Of a stretch of 64,000 nucleotides of DNA, positions 35,740 to 44,827 are shown piece after piece (position 1 is the stretch's first letter; each line of letters starts with the position of its first letter). This DNA comes from Gammaproteobacteria bacterium (GTDB lineage: Bacteria; Pseudomonadota; Gammaproteobacteria; Pseudomonadales; Azotimanducaceae): positions 62,001 through 126,000 of the forward strand of contig VXNM01000003.1 in NCBI GenBank assembly GCA_009840545.1. The letters run 5' to 3'. The position numbers were made by a program, and so were the translations under genes. Below the pieces are notes generated by a model. It was not told where the DNA came from. It was given only the letters and a program-made list of their open reading frames with translations, and made no database searches.

Positions 35740-37272
35740 TCATTCCCCTTGTTCTGTTGGTGCTTGTCGCATCGACGTGAAATAGTTACTGACAACGTTA
35801 CGCATCCAAGGTTTAAGCTCGTGATGGGCCACTTTGCCGATTGACTCGTCTATCGAACCCCTATCCTTGCTTTCCTCATTCGCCACTTGGCTCGGATGCG
35901 GCACAGATCGTTCCCTTTGTATTTTGACGCGACCAGGATTTACTTGCGACCGTAACTGGTCCGGCATTGGCACGCCAAGTAACATTGCAGCCACACCTCG
36001 AGTTTTCTTTCTTGCTCCAGCACCACCTCTACCATTCAGGTCGTCTCTCTCGTCCTGTCCCATCATTCCTGATGGAGACAGTTGACGATCTACTGGAGGT
36101 TTTCTCTGATTGATCATGGGACGGGCAGCACTGGTTGCTTCTTGCTTCTCGTCTTCCTCGTCGTCCGATTCCAAGTCCACGCCCGTGTCAAAGTCATTCT
36201 CAAGTGGTCGCGAAACGTTTTCAGTCATTTCAGCGGAGGACGACTGCCGGCCGGAGCCTGATCCTTTTCCTCCAGCGATGCCTTTCGCTGACTCGTCACC
36301 AGGTTCGTCCTCATCGGGACGTTCTTTCTTTTCCTTGTTCTCTCGGTCTTTGGGAGGCTCCTTCGATTCTTGCTGTTTCTTTTCAGGGTCTCCCTCACCC
36401 GACAGACTTGACGAAGAGCTTCCGGCTTTGTTGTCCTGCGACGCTCCGCCACTCAATCCAACTTGCATGGATTCGGAGGGGTCGCTGTCAGAAGGATTGG
36501 CCTTTCGAAGAGCGGAATCCTGCGACTTGGATTCTTGCGATTCGAGGACGGCTCCTTCTCCAGTTCGGTCAGTTGAGACGTCTTGCGGAGGAGTTTGAGT
36601 ATCTTCCTCCGACTCCATCGGAGTCTCGACAGTTTCCTCCTCGAATACAAAGTCTTCGAGAGTGTTTAACGCAAGCAGTTCCTCTGGGATCGGATTAGCT
36701 TCCAAGCTTGGGTTGAACGCAACAAACTGAACAAGCATTCCCGCCACCAAGAACACTACCGCAAAAACTCCATGCCCCCACTTGGTTGTATAAATTGCGG
36801 GCGCCGCAATTTTTATGTCTCGCAATTTGGTGTTAGTGGCCTTTTCAGCATATGGGATTGCATCGGCCACAGCAGCACTCTCAAATTCAGAAAGGTTACT
36901 TGAGTTCAAAAACTCGTCGGCAGCTTGAAGACGGTCTTTGTAGCCAAGTTCTCGATCAAATAGAGCCAACGCATAGTTTCGACTCACCTTGCGCGAGACG
37001 AAACCAATCAATGCTGCAAGCAATACATAAACCACCGGAACAACAAGAGCAAGAATTACTGTAAGTAGTGGGTTCAGTACCCAAGCTTGCGTGCCGGCGA
37101 AGCGATCAGCGAGCGCAATCACTACGAACGCTAAAGGAACGATCAAAGCGACGATGTGAACATGCCCCATCGCCTTTTCAACCGCGTTTTTTAGCGCATA
37201 GCGCCTTAGATAACCTGCACCTCGAACAGCAAGTCCGTCAAGGTGCAGGCGTAGGTTTTCTAAATTAACCAC
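35740..37272 (-). CDS. Inner-membrane protein with long acidic/Ser-rich disordered tail, about 510 aa
   Basis: Three hydrophobic helices are visible ('HIVALIVPLAFVVIALAD', 'LLTVILALVVPVVYVLLAAL' and 'VFAVVFLVAGMLVQFVAF'), the first two as a hairpin and the third after a helical loop with 'YKDRLQAADEFL'. This is followed by about 250 residues rich in Glu, Ser, Asp and Lys with no fold, and a basic 'RSQVNPGRVKIQRERS' segment near the end. The layout recalls DUF4175-like proteins of MoxR clusters, but I do not recognise it firmly. The start is uncertain: a GTG at 37272 overlaps the previous stop by 8 nt and is preferred over an ATG at 37311. moxR starts 5 nt after its stop. The long tail may tether or recruit partners. 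Confidence 0.75.
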   Translation of the reverse strand: MVNLENLRLHLDGLAVRGAGYLRRYALKNAVEKAMGHVHIVALIVPLAFVVIALADRFAGTQAWVLNPLLTVILALVVPVVYVLLAALIGFVSRKVSRNYALALFDRELGYKDRLQAADEFLNSSNLSEFESAAVADAIPYAEKATNTKLRDIKIAAPAIYTTKWGHGVFAVVFLVAGMLVQFVAFNPSLEANPIPEELLALNTLEDFVFEEETVETPMESEEDTQTPPQDVSTDRTGEGAVLESQESKSQDSALRKANPSDSDPSESMQVGLSGGASQDNKAGSSSSSLSGEGDPEKKQQESKEPPKDRENKEKKERPDEDEPGDESAKGIAGGKGSGSGRQSSSAEMTENVSRPLENDFDTGVDLESDDEEDEKQEATSAARPMINQRKPPVDRQLSPSGMMGQDERDDLNGRGGAGARKKTRGVAAMLLGVPMPDQLRSQVNPGRVKIQRERSVPHPSQVANEESKDRGSIDESIGKVAHHELKPWMRNVVSNYFTSMRQAPTEQGE

Positions 37273-38908
37273 CCTGAGTGTCCGACTCGAACAGATCCGA
37301 ATCGGAGTCAATCTTCGGTCGCAATCTCTCTAGTGCCTCAGTTGCAGACTCCGATTGCGACTGTGGCAGTCCACCAAGATTTAGGGCTTTGTCGTAGTTG
37401 GCGTATGCCCTTGCTTCCTGACCCATAGCTTCAAGCGCTCGTCCACGGTCGAAGTGCGAAATCGAATCCAATTCGGGATCGCCTTGGAATGCAGCAGCGA
37501 GGAAGTGACTGTATGCTTCCCTTGCTTCGTTTCTTGCAAGATATCGATCACCAACAATCGACCGAACTTGCTGCTTGAACCTCGGCTGATCGGACCTCGG
37601 CGTAAACTCAAGAGCTTTTTCGCCTAGAGTGATGATTAAATCCGTGAATTGGTCTCTGGACTCAACATCGGAATAGACATCGAATACGAAGTTAGCAACA
37701 TACATGAACTTTCGTCTCTCTTCGTTTACGGCCAGTCCATAGTCAATTGCAGAAACCAAACGATCTTGCGATGTTTCATTCTCAAGACCCAAGCTGAAGA
37801 ACTCACTAACGGCTTCTTCGACATTTCGGTCGGTCTGGTTTTCCTCTATATAGGTATACAGCGCTTCCTGATCTTCCGCAGCTGCTGCCATGTAGAACTG
37901 AAAGTCTGCGTCGGAGTAATTGCTATTCGTCGTGCGAGTAACACCGATGAATCCTTGCGAGGGATCCAGAACAATTCGATAGCCCGAGAGAATGCTCATG
38001 CCAGAAACTAACAGCACGTCCGAAGAGGGTTGATCTGGAGTGGTAACCGCATATTCCTCGGGGAAGGTTCTGCCCTGCTCTTCCAGAGCCGCGCGAATCT
38101 GCTTTTCCTCTTCCTTCGCCGCAGCGTAGTCGTTCCACCAGTTCGTGTAGAGGTCCTGAGGATAGAGAGCGGCCATGTCGGAAATCTTCGTAGTATCGTC
38201 AAAGCCGAAATAAGCTTCATCGACAACACCTGCGTTTCGATCGTCAATAATCTCTCGGTTCAAAACCGTGTGATAGCCCTTTGTGCTCATCTTCATGAAC
38301 GCTTGTTGGCCTCCGTTGTAGTTGACGGGTACAAAAACCGATCCGCCAATTACTTCCACACCTTCGACAAAGGACTCTGACTCCGCTCTTACGTCCGCTG
38401 CGACAAGCTCGCCTTCAGGATGTAGCGCGAGTGTCTCTTCCTGTATGTCCAGAGTCATTCCAAACTCTCGCAGAAGAGGCCATCCAATAATCGCCACAAT
38501 GTCGATTTGGTCCAGATGTTTGTCGTACTTGCCTGTAAGTTCGCCACAAACGGTTCCTTGTTCGGGAACTATTTCAGCTCTGGGCACTTCCACTCTGAAG
38601 TTCTCGTTGAGAATCCTCATATTGGTCTCGCCTTCGCCAAAGCGAACATTACCGAATACGCAAGACTGAATCATCATTGCATAGGGCATGTCGTAGTCGA
38701 CGATGACGTGCGTGTCTTTGAACCAAACTTCCGTTTGCAGCTCAACACGCGCAAGGATCTTGTCACCAATAACCTTGATGTCCAACGCGCCGCCGGGTGA
38801 GCCGGAGGCAGATTGTTGCGCAGCCACATATATAGGCGCGACAAGTACACAGAGCAATGTCGCAATTGCACCTATGGAGCGCACGGAGAATCTTTTTCTG
38901 GAATCCAT
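37265..38908 (-). CDS. Secreted retropepsin-like/TPR paralog C, about 547 aa
   Basis: A signal peptide ('IATLLCVLVAPIYVAAQ') is followed by two lobes resembling aspartic proteases of the retropepsin type. Lobe 1 runs from 'ILARVELQTEVWFKD' through 'VIVDYDMPYAMMI' (where a DTG/DSG active site is expected) to 'IIGWPLLREFGMTLDIQ'. Lobe 2 runs from 'VFVPVNYNGGQQAFMKM' to 'VSGMSILSGYRIVLD'. Neither lobe keeps a catalytic D-T/S-G, so it is probably inactive. A C-terminal helical part with TPR-like units ends the chain. It is the third of three tandem paralogs. The start is ATG 38908 or the in-frame GTG 38917. The fold assignment is my inference from motif pattern; no function is known. Confidence 0.8.
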   Translation of the reverse strand: MDSRKRFSVRSIGAIATLLCVLVAPIYVAAQQSASGSPGGALDIKVIGDKILARVELQTEVWFKDTHVIVDYDMPYAMMIQSCVFGNVRFGEGETNMRILNENFRVEVPRAEIVPEQGTVCGELTGKYDKHLDQIDIVAIIGWPLLREFGMTLDIQEETLALHPEGELVAADVRAESESFVEGVEVIGGSVFVPVNYNGGQQAFMKMSTKGYHTVLNREIIDDRNAGVVDEAYFGFDDTTKISDMAALYPQDLYTNWWNDYAAAKEEEKQIRAALEEQGRTFPEEYAVTTPDQPSSDVLLVSGMSILSGYRIVLDPSQGFIGVTRTTNSNYSDADFQFYMAAAAEDQEALYTYIEENQTDRNVEEAVSEFFSLGLENETSQDRLVSAIDYGLAVNEERRKFMYVANFVFDVYSDVESRDQFTDLIITLGEKALEFTPRSDQPRFKQQVRSIVGDRYLARNEAREAYSHFLAAAFQGDPELDSISHFDRGRALEAMGQEARAYANYDKALNLGGLPQSQSESATEALERLRPKIDSDSDLFESDTQGG

Positions 38909-38995
38909 ATCTTTCACCGTTGGTAGTGATTGAGTTAGTTACAGTTGCAACATTATTGCACACTCGGTGCAACTAATGATTGCGAAAGGCCAATA

Positions 38996-40666
38996 TTAGC
39001 CTTCCTCGGTGTCCTTTTCAAGGAGTTCATCGTTTGGGTCGAGCCGAATCCTGATTCGAGAAAGTGCTTCATTGGCATTTTTTGACAGGTCTGGCGGCAG
39101 GCCCAGTGAAGTTGCTTTGTCGTAACTTGCGTACGCCCGTCGGTCCCTGCCCAGTGCTTCATAAGCTCGCCCAAGTTCGTAGCTTACACGTGAGTCAAGA
39201 GCTGGATCGCTATTGAACGCCGCTGACATGAAAAACCTCAACGCTTGTTCTGGATCGTTCTGAGCCAAATAACGGTCGCCCAGTAGCAATTGAACGTGCT
39301 GTCGAAACCTGGGAGATTCGGACCTCGCAATCATGGGTAACGAAAGCTTGCCCAATGCGATGATTAACTCGGTATTGCGTTCCAGGGATGCCTCATCTGC
39401 TGCCAATCCAAAAAGGTAATCCAAAACGTACATAAATTGTCGACGTTCTTCATTGACATTCATTCCAAATTGAATGGCTTCAACGAGTCGGTCTTCATCA
39501 ATTCCGCTCTCCATGCCAATTGCGAACACCTGCGATACGGCCTCTTCGACGTGTCGACTTTCGGGATTGTTCTCCATGAATTTGAAAAGCTCATCCACAT
39601 CACGAGATACAGATGCCATGTAGAACTGATGGTCGGCTTCAGAATAGTTGCTATTTAAAGTACGCGTAACTCCCACAAAGCCTTGATGCGGATCCAACAC
39701 CCATCGGTAACCCGCTAGAACACTCAATCCTGCAATCAAGAGAACATCACCGCTCGGTTGATCGGGGCGTTTGGCTTCTAGTTGTTCCGGAAAAGGTCGA
39801 CCTTCCTGTTCAAATTGCTCACGCATTAGCTTTTCAGTAGCGCGCGCCTCAGAATATGCGTTCCACCACTGTGTGTACAAATCTTGTGGAAAGAGCGCGG
39901 CCATGTCCGATACTTTCAGCGATTCATCGAACCCAAAGTAAGCTTCGTCAAGAACACCGGATTCACGATCATCCAGCAGTTCCCTATTTAGAACTGTGTG
40001 ATAGCCACTTGTCTTGAATTTCATGAAAGCTGACTGGCCGCCGCTATAGTTCACGGGAATGAACAACGAGCTACCAATGATTTCTAGTCCTTCCACAAAG
40101 ACATCTGAACCGTTGCGCACTTCATCGGGTTCGAGTTCCTCTTGCGGGTGTAGCACCAGTTTCTTCTCCTGAATGTCCAACGTAAGGCCAAAGTTGTGCA
40201 GAACGGGCCAGCCAACAATGGCAAGTACATCAATCTGATTCAGGAAATTGTCGTACCGAGCGGTGAGGTCGCTAGTTGTACTTCCTCTTTCGTTAACGAT
40301 TCTGGAACGCGAAATTTCTAGGTCAAAGTTCTCTTGACGGACTTTAAGAGTGGCTTCGTCGCTCCCAAACCGCAATCCCGCGCTGGGATTGATCATCATC
40401 GCCTCGGGCATGGAGAGGTCCAAGACTATGTGGGTATCTTTGAACCAGACTTCAGAAACCAATTCCACTCGAGCGAGAATGAAGTCTCCGGCAATTTTTA
40501 TGTCAAGAGTTCCTCCTGTGCCCTGCGAAGTCGCGCTTTCATGCGCTTGGCAAACGCTTGCTGTCAGTGTGGCTGATAGGAACGCACTAACGGCCAGCAC
40601 TTTCAGACTTGGTTGAAAAGCAATAAGAATCAGGTTTTTCAGGCCTGGCCAAGAGTCTTGATTCAT
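38996..40666 (-). CDS. Secreted retropepsin-like/TPR paralog B, 556 aa
   Basis: The architecture matches paralog C. It has a long signal peptide ('LAVSAFLSATLTASVCQA'), lobe 1 with 'IVLDLSMPEAMMI' and 'IVGWPVLHNFGLTLDIQ', and lobe 2 with 'LFIPVNYSGGQSAFMKF' and 'IAGLSVLAGYRWVLD'. TPR-like helices follow, including 'ALDSRVSYELGRAYEALG'. The putative active-site loop again lacks DTG. The conserved 'MAALFPQDLY' block and 'KRPDQPSGDVLL' are shared by all three paralogs. It lies 45 bp downstream of paralog A and 87 bp upstream of paralog C. The protein is probably periplasmic. The chain has diverged well below identity from its sisters, in contrast with the giant TPR pair. Confidence 0.8.
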   Translation of the reverse strand: MNQDSWPGLKNLILIAFQPSLKVLAVSAFLSATLTASVCQAHESATSQGTGGTLDIKIAGDFILARVELVSEVWFKDTHIVLDLSMPEAMMINPSAGLRFGSDEATLKVRQENFDLEISRSRIVNERGSTTSDLTARYDNFLNQIDVLAIVGWPVLHNFGLTLDIQEKKLVLHPQEELEPDEVRNGSDVFVEGLEIIGSSLFIPVNYSGGQSAFMKFKTSGYHTVLNRELLDDRESGVLDEAYFGFDESLKVSDMAALFPQDLYTQWWNAYSEARATEKLMREQFEQEGRPFPEQLEAKRPDQPSGDVLLIAGLSVLAGYRWVLDPHQGFVGVTRTLNSNYSEADHQFYMASVSRDVDELFKFMENNPESRHVEEAVSQVFAIGMESGIDEDRLVEAIQFGMNVNEERRQFMYVLDYLFGLAADEASLERNTELIIALGKLSLPMIARSESPRFRQHVQLLLGDRYLAQNDPEQALRFFMSAAFNSDPALDSRVSYELGRAYEALGRDRRAYASYDKATSLGLPPDLSKNANEALSRIRIRLDPNDELLEKDTEEG

Positions 40667-40711
40667 GCTTCGTCGCTCAAGGATGGATACTAATTTCTCA
40701 ACTCACCATCA

Positions 40712-42382
40712 TTATGAATCAACTTTGCTTGTAGTTGCCTCCAAGGCTGGGTCATCCGGGTCAATACGAAGTCTAAGTCGTTCAAGTGCTTCGCTTGCTT
40801 TCTCAGTCTCATCAGGGGGCAGTCCTTCTTCAAGTGCTTTCGCGTAATTCACATACGCTCGGCTTTCCTTTCCCATAGCTTCGTAGGCCCGACCGAGGTT
40901 GTATCGGACAAAAGACTCCAGATCAGGATCACCATTGAATGCAGCATTCAGAAAGTGTTGCCAAGCCTTTTCCACATCGTTTCGAGCAAAATATCGATCA
41001 CCCACCATCAATTGAACGTGCTGTCTAAGCCGCGGCTGGTCCGATGTGGCTACATCCTCTAGCGCTTTTTCTCCAAATGAAACAATTAGATCGGAATTTT
41101 TGTCTCGCGATTCTGGCGTCTCATACAACTGAAAGACAAAGTCTGCGACATACTTGAACCTTCTACGGTCACTGGAAGTGTCAAGTCCAAACTGCAACGC
41201 TTCTAGTTGCCGTTCCACTGTTGCACCGGATTCGATGCCCAGGTCAATCAAGTCAGCGACAGCCTCTTCGACGTTTCTGTCTTCTCGATTCTCTTCGAGA
41301 AACGTGAAGAGCTTTTCTTCATCGTCGGCCGAAGTCGCCATATAGAACTGGTGATCTGCATCTGTGTAGTTGCTGTTTACAGTACGTGTCAATCCAAGAA
41401 ATCCCTGTCGATGATCGAGAACGATTCGATAGCCGGAGAGAACACTTAATCCTGATACGAGCAAAATATCGGAACTGGGTTGATCAGGACGCTTGACGGC
41501 ATACTCCTCGGGGAAGATCTCTCCCCGTTCCTGCATCCACGCACGGACTTCCTCTTCGATCTTTTTGTCCGCCGCATACTTATCCCACAATTTCATATAG
41601 AGATCCTGCGGATACAGCGCTGCCATGTCCGATAGCTTCATGGATTGGTCGGACCCAAAATGAACCTCGTCAACAACTCCCGACTCGCGATCATCCAATA
41701 TCTCTCTGTTGAGCACAGTGTGATAGGAATTGGTGCTCAGCTTCATGAAAGCTCGTTGTCCGCCGTCATAGTTCACGGGAATAAAGACGGAGTCTCCAAT
41801 CGTTTCAACTCCAGCAACAAACATCTCTGACGAAGCCCGCACTTCATCCATAGACAGTTCACCATCCGGATGAAAAACCATCGATTCGTCTTGAATGTCG
41901 AGCGTAAAGCCGTACGACTTCAATACTGGCCAACCCACGATCCCAACAATGTCGACTTGATCTAGTTCCTTGTCGTATCGACCCGACAACTCCGCAGACA
42001 TCTGTGGATCCCCAAGCCTCCTTTCATCCACTATTCCCGATCGAGGAATCTCCATGCGAAAACCTTCATTGAGGACTTTGAGGGAGTTCTCTCCCTCGCC
42101 AAACCGCAGGTCCCGTATCACCGGAAAGTTCAATGCAAATGCATACGGCATCTCGTAGTCCAAGACCACATACGTGTCTTTAAACCAAACTTCCGTTTGC
42201 AATTCAACTCGTGCAAGAATTCGATCGCCGATGACCTTAATTGGAACCGGTCCACCGTAGGTAATGGAACTTTCCGACTCTTGAGGAAGCGTTGCCGTAG
42301 AGCAAAACATCAATAAGCAAGCCGAAAGAAAGCCAATCTTCCAGACATAGCTTGAACTCGACCGTAGATTTGATTTTTTCAT
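40712..42382 (-). CDS. Secreted retropepsin-like/TPR paralog A, 556 aa (first gene of the block)
   Basis: The signal peptide ('IGFLSACLLMFCSTATL') is followed by lobe 1 with 'VVLDYEMPYAFAL' and 'IVGWPVLKSYGFTLDIQ', and lobe 2 with 'VFIPVNYDGGQRAFMKL' and 'VSGLSVLSGYRIVLD'. The C-terminal helical repeats include 'SFVRYNLGRAYEAMGKES'. A Cys lies in the signal region but the lipobox is not convincing. As the first of at least ten same-strand genes it probably lies next to the main promoter, in the 282-bp region to its right. I saw no clear -35/-10 pair there. Confidence 0.8.
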   Translation of the reverse strand: MKKSNLRSSSSYVWKIGFLSACLLMFCSTATLPQESESSITYGGPVPIKVIGDRILARVELQTEVWFKDTYVVLDYEMPYAFALNFPVIRDLRFGEGENSLKVLNEGFRMEIPRSGIVDERRLGDPQMSAELSGRYDKELDQVDIVGIVGWPVLKSYGFTLDIQDESMVFHPDGELSMDEVRASSEMFVAGVETIGDSVFIPVNYDGGQRAFMKLSTNSYHTVLNREILDDRESGVVDEVHFGSDQSMKLSDMAALYPQDLYMKLWDKYAADKKIEEEVRAWMQERGEIFPEEYAVKRPDQPSSDILLVSGLSVLSGYRIVLDHRQGFLGLTRTVNSNYTDADHQFYMATSADDEEKLFTFLEENREDRNVEEAVADLIDLGIESGATVERQLEALQFGLDTSSDRRRFKYVADFVFQLYETPESRDKNSDLIVSFGEKALEDVATSDQPRLRQHVQLMVGDRYFARNDVEKAWQHFLNAAFNGDPDLESFVRYNLGRAYEAMGKESRAYVNYAKALEEGLPPDETEKASEALERLRLRIDPDDPALEATTSKVDS

Positions 42383-42423
42383 GGGTTTCTCACAATGAAA
42401 GTCGCAATGAGACTGAGCCCGAC

Positions 42424-42664
42424 TTAGTTCGAAATTGCGCTCGGGACATACAGCAAATCCAATGGCTGGTGTCCAAATGGTGTAACGAGATAGTCGTTTA
42501 GTCTTTTGCCGGACTGCAAGTTTCGGGTGATGGTAGCAAATTCAAGCCAAAAATCGCCGCATGACTGTTGATGTGTAGAGACGGATCTGTTGTCCCTAAT
42601 ATGCCCGCCCCATACGAAAGTCAGCTGGTCAGTTTGCTCGACCGGACTGCAAAGCAACCCAAGA
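42424..42664 (-). other. Spacer with a possible gene remnant
   Basis: Between the TIM-barrel gene and paralog A the minus strand has an open frame without a good start. It reads 'WLSDLGLLCSPVEQTDQL' and 'GDFWLEFATITRN' and ends at 42424. The composition is protein-like but I recognise no family. It may be a leftover gene end or chance. Confidence 0.2.
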
Positions 42665-43444
42665 TCACTTAGCCAGTGAAACGCTTCCGGTTGCCAATCC
42701 CTCCGATACGAGAAAACGATAGCTCTCCTCAACGGCTTCAAACATGTCGGTGTCGCATGAATCCAATTCAACAATTAGCCAGTCCAGAACTTCTGGGTCG
42801 GCTGCATTCGCAATCCCTGCGATGTCCACGACTCCGCTTCCCACCGCAACATGTGCTTTGCCGACTTCTAGGGGTCCGTCCTTTATGTGAAGCAACGGAG
42901 CTCGTTGGCTAATGCGTCGGACTTCCTCCACTGGATCACACGCACCAAAATTTGCGGCCCAATAGGTATCCACCTCGAAGAGCACCCCAGGACATTCTCG
43001 TTGAAGCGTGTGGTACGGAAGCTCACCGTTTACGGGATTGAACTCAAACCAGTGGTTGTGTAGGAACAACTCCAAGTCGGCTTGGCCTAGCTTTTCCACA
43101 AGAGAATTCACTGTGTCCACAGTTCGATTAACAGCATCCCTGGTGTTGAAGTCGTCAGGTCCAAACCCTCCAGCTGCGCGGGTCAAGCCCAAAGCTTTTG
43201 TGACATCAATCACTTCGTTGATGTCTGCCCGATTCGCCCAAGGATGATGGCTTGATGACACATCCATTCCAAGGTCATTTACTTGTTGCTTGAAGGCCTC
43301 AGGGCTTTTTCCAAATAGTGCAAAAGGTTCCACCCCTTGATAGCCGATCTTGGCAAGTCGCTCCAACACCGAGTCAAAGTCTCTGGAGGATTCGTCGCGC
43401 AGCGAATAAAGTTGTACCGAAATGGGTTTTGGTGTATAGCTCAT
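42665..43444 (-). CDS. Sugar phosphate isomerase/epimerase-like TIM-barrel protein
   Basis: This is an AP-endonuclease-2/xylose-isomerase-like TIM barrel of about 259 residues. It starts with 'ISVQLYSLRDESSRDFDSVLERLAKIGYQGVEPF', a hallmark of the IolE/Hyi/YcjR group (quoted in pieces: 'VQLYSLRDES', 'IGYQGVEPF'). Putative metal or substrate residues are in 'SSHHPW', 'LFLHNHWFEFNP', 'VLFEVDTYWAANFG', 'LLHIKDGPL' and 'LIVELDSCD'. I start at the ATG at 43442-43444 ('MSYTPKPIS'); an upstream ATG at 43507 adds 21 residues. It is divergent from a dehydrogenase and a second TIM barrel, so the three probably serve one sugar or cyclitol pathway. Confidence 0.82.
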   Translation of the reverse strand: MSYTPKPISVQLYSLRDESSRDFDSVLERLAKIGYQGVEPFALFGKSPEAFKQQVNDLGMDVSSSHHPWANRADINEVIDVTKALGLTRAAGGFGPDDFNTRDAVNRTVDTVNSLVEKLGQADLELFLHNHWFEFNPVNGELPYHTLQRECPGVLFEVDTYWAANFGACDPVEEVRRISQRAPLLHIKDGPLEVGKAHVAVGSGVVDIAGIANAADPEVLDWLIVELDSCDTDMFEAVEESYRFLVSEGLATGSVSLAK

Positions 43445-43586
43445 AAGCGCAGGTGCCCGTTCCAACGAACCTAGCATAAACGAGGCGCAAAACACTCGAC
43501 GCCCCATCAGAAGTCTTTACAAAAACGTCAGATGATTAAGGCAGATATTCCATATCGATGAGAAATTGCGTCGCAACTGTTAGTGC

Positions 43587-43614
43587 TTGAGACTCTGTCG
43601 GTCAAGGTTATCCT
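43587..43614 (+). promoter_or_regulatory. Candidate sigma-70 promoter for the dehydrogenase/TIM-barrel pair
   Basis: TTGAGA (43587-43592) and TATCCT (43609-43614) are separated by 16 nt and lie 46 bp before the start codon of the dehydrogenase gene, in the divergent spacer. Confidence 0.35.
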
Positions 43615-43660
43615 GTAGCATTCAAAGTGAACAGAACAAAATCAGGAAGTCTTGTTTGAG

Positions 43661-44815
43661 ATGAAGTTGAAAATGGGTATGGTTGGTGGCGGAGAAGGTT
43701 CGTTCATTGGACCGGTTCATCGCATTGCCGCCGAACTGGATGGCAAGATAGAGTTGGTCGCCGGTGCATTTTCAAGCAATCCTGAGCGATCAAAGCAATC
43801 CGGCACAAACATGTACGGACTTGTGTTGGATCGATGCTATTCAAGCTACGGCGATATGTTCGAGCAGGAGTTGTCTCTTGACTCAGCTAGTCGAATTGAT
43901 TTTGTAGCAATCGTTACCCCCAACCACTTACATTTTCCCATAGCAAGAGCTGCTCTTGAATCGGGATTCCACGTGGTTTGCGACAAACCCGCAACACTGA
44001 CTCTGCAGGAGGCCGTCGATCTCAAGGAGTGCATCGACCAAGCCGGCAAACTATTTGCTTTGACGCACAACTACACCGGCTACCCGATGATTCGCGAAGC
44101 CAAGCACCTAGTTCAAACGGGAGCACTAGGCAGAGTGCGACGCGTAAACGCGGAATACATACAGGGATGGCTAGCCGATCTCGAAGAAAAAACACAGAAC
44201 AAGCAAGCTCAATGGCGTACCGATCCGAGTCGTGCCGGAGCTGCTGGATGCATGGGAGATATTGGGACCCACGCATTTCAATTGACCGAGTTTGTTACGG
44301 GTCTTGAGATTGAAGAGGTCAGTGCAGATTTGACGACGTTTGCACCTGGTCGGAAGTTGGATGACGATGGAAACGTGCTGCTCAAACTGTCGAACAATGC
44401 CAAAGGAGTGCTCTGTGCCAGTCAAGTCGCGGTTGGAGTGGAAAACGGTTTGACTCTCAGGATTTATGGTGAAGAAGGTGGAGTCGAATGGTCGCAGATG
44501 GAACCAAATTCCTTGATTGTGAGGTGGAAGGATCGTCCCTATGAAGTGAGACGAACGGGAGGAGCGGGTGTCCACCAGCCGTCAGCAAGTGTAACTCGGC
44601 TTCCAGCAGGGCATCCAGAGGGTTTTCTAGAAGCATTCGCGTTACTTTATAGAAACTTCGCGGAGTCTGTAGTGCAAGTTCAAAAGGGAAAGAAGGCTTC
44701 GAAGTGCGACAAGGATTTTCCTACGATCGAGGATGGAGTCCGAGGAATGCGGTTCATTGAAGCAGTTGTTACAAGTTCTGAAAATGACTCTCAGTGGACA
44801 CCAATTGTTAGATAA
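43661..44815 (+). CDS. Gfo/Idh/MocA-family oxidoreductase, 384 aa
   Basis: This NAD(P)-dependent sugar or cyclitol dehydrogenase has its Rossmann fold at the N-terminus ('MGMVGGGEGSFIGPVHR'). The conserved 'VCDKPATLTLQEA' supplies the active-site Lys (usually EKP), and 'GDIGTHAFQLTEFVTG' holds the catalytic Asp/His pair. Length and layout fit the family. The ATG at 43661 sits 11 nt after AGGAAG; a TTG at 43652 would be too close. It is followed after 12 nt by a TIM-barrel gene, a pairing common in inositol and glycoside oxidation clusters. The substrate is unknown. Confidence 0.92.
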   Translation: MKLKMGMVGGGEGSFIGPVHRIAAELDGKIELVAGAFSSNPERSKQSGTNMYGLVLDRCYSSYGDMFEQELSLDSASRIDFVAIVTPNHLHFPIARAALESGFHVVCDKPATLTLQEAVDLKECIDQAGKLFALTHNYTGYPMIREAKHLVQTGALGRVRRVNAEYIQGWLADLEEKTQNKQAQWRTDPSRAGAAGCMGDIGTHAFQLTEFVTGLEIEEVSADLTTFAPGRKLDDDGNVLLKLSNNAKGVLCASQVAVGVENGLTLRIYGEEGGVEWSQMEPNSLIVRWKDRPYEVRRTGGAGVHQPSASVTRLPAGHPEGFLEAFALLYRNFAESVVQVQKGKKASKCDKDFPTIEDGVRGMRFIEAVVTSSENDSQWTPIVR

Positions 44816-44827
44816 GGAGAAAATTCA

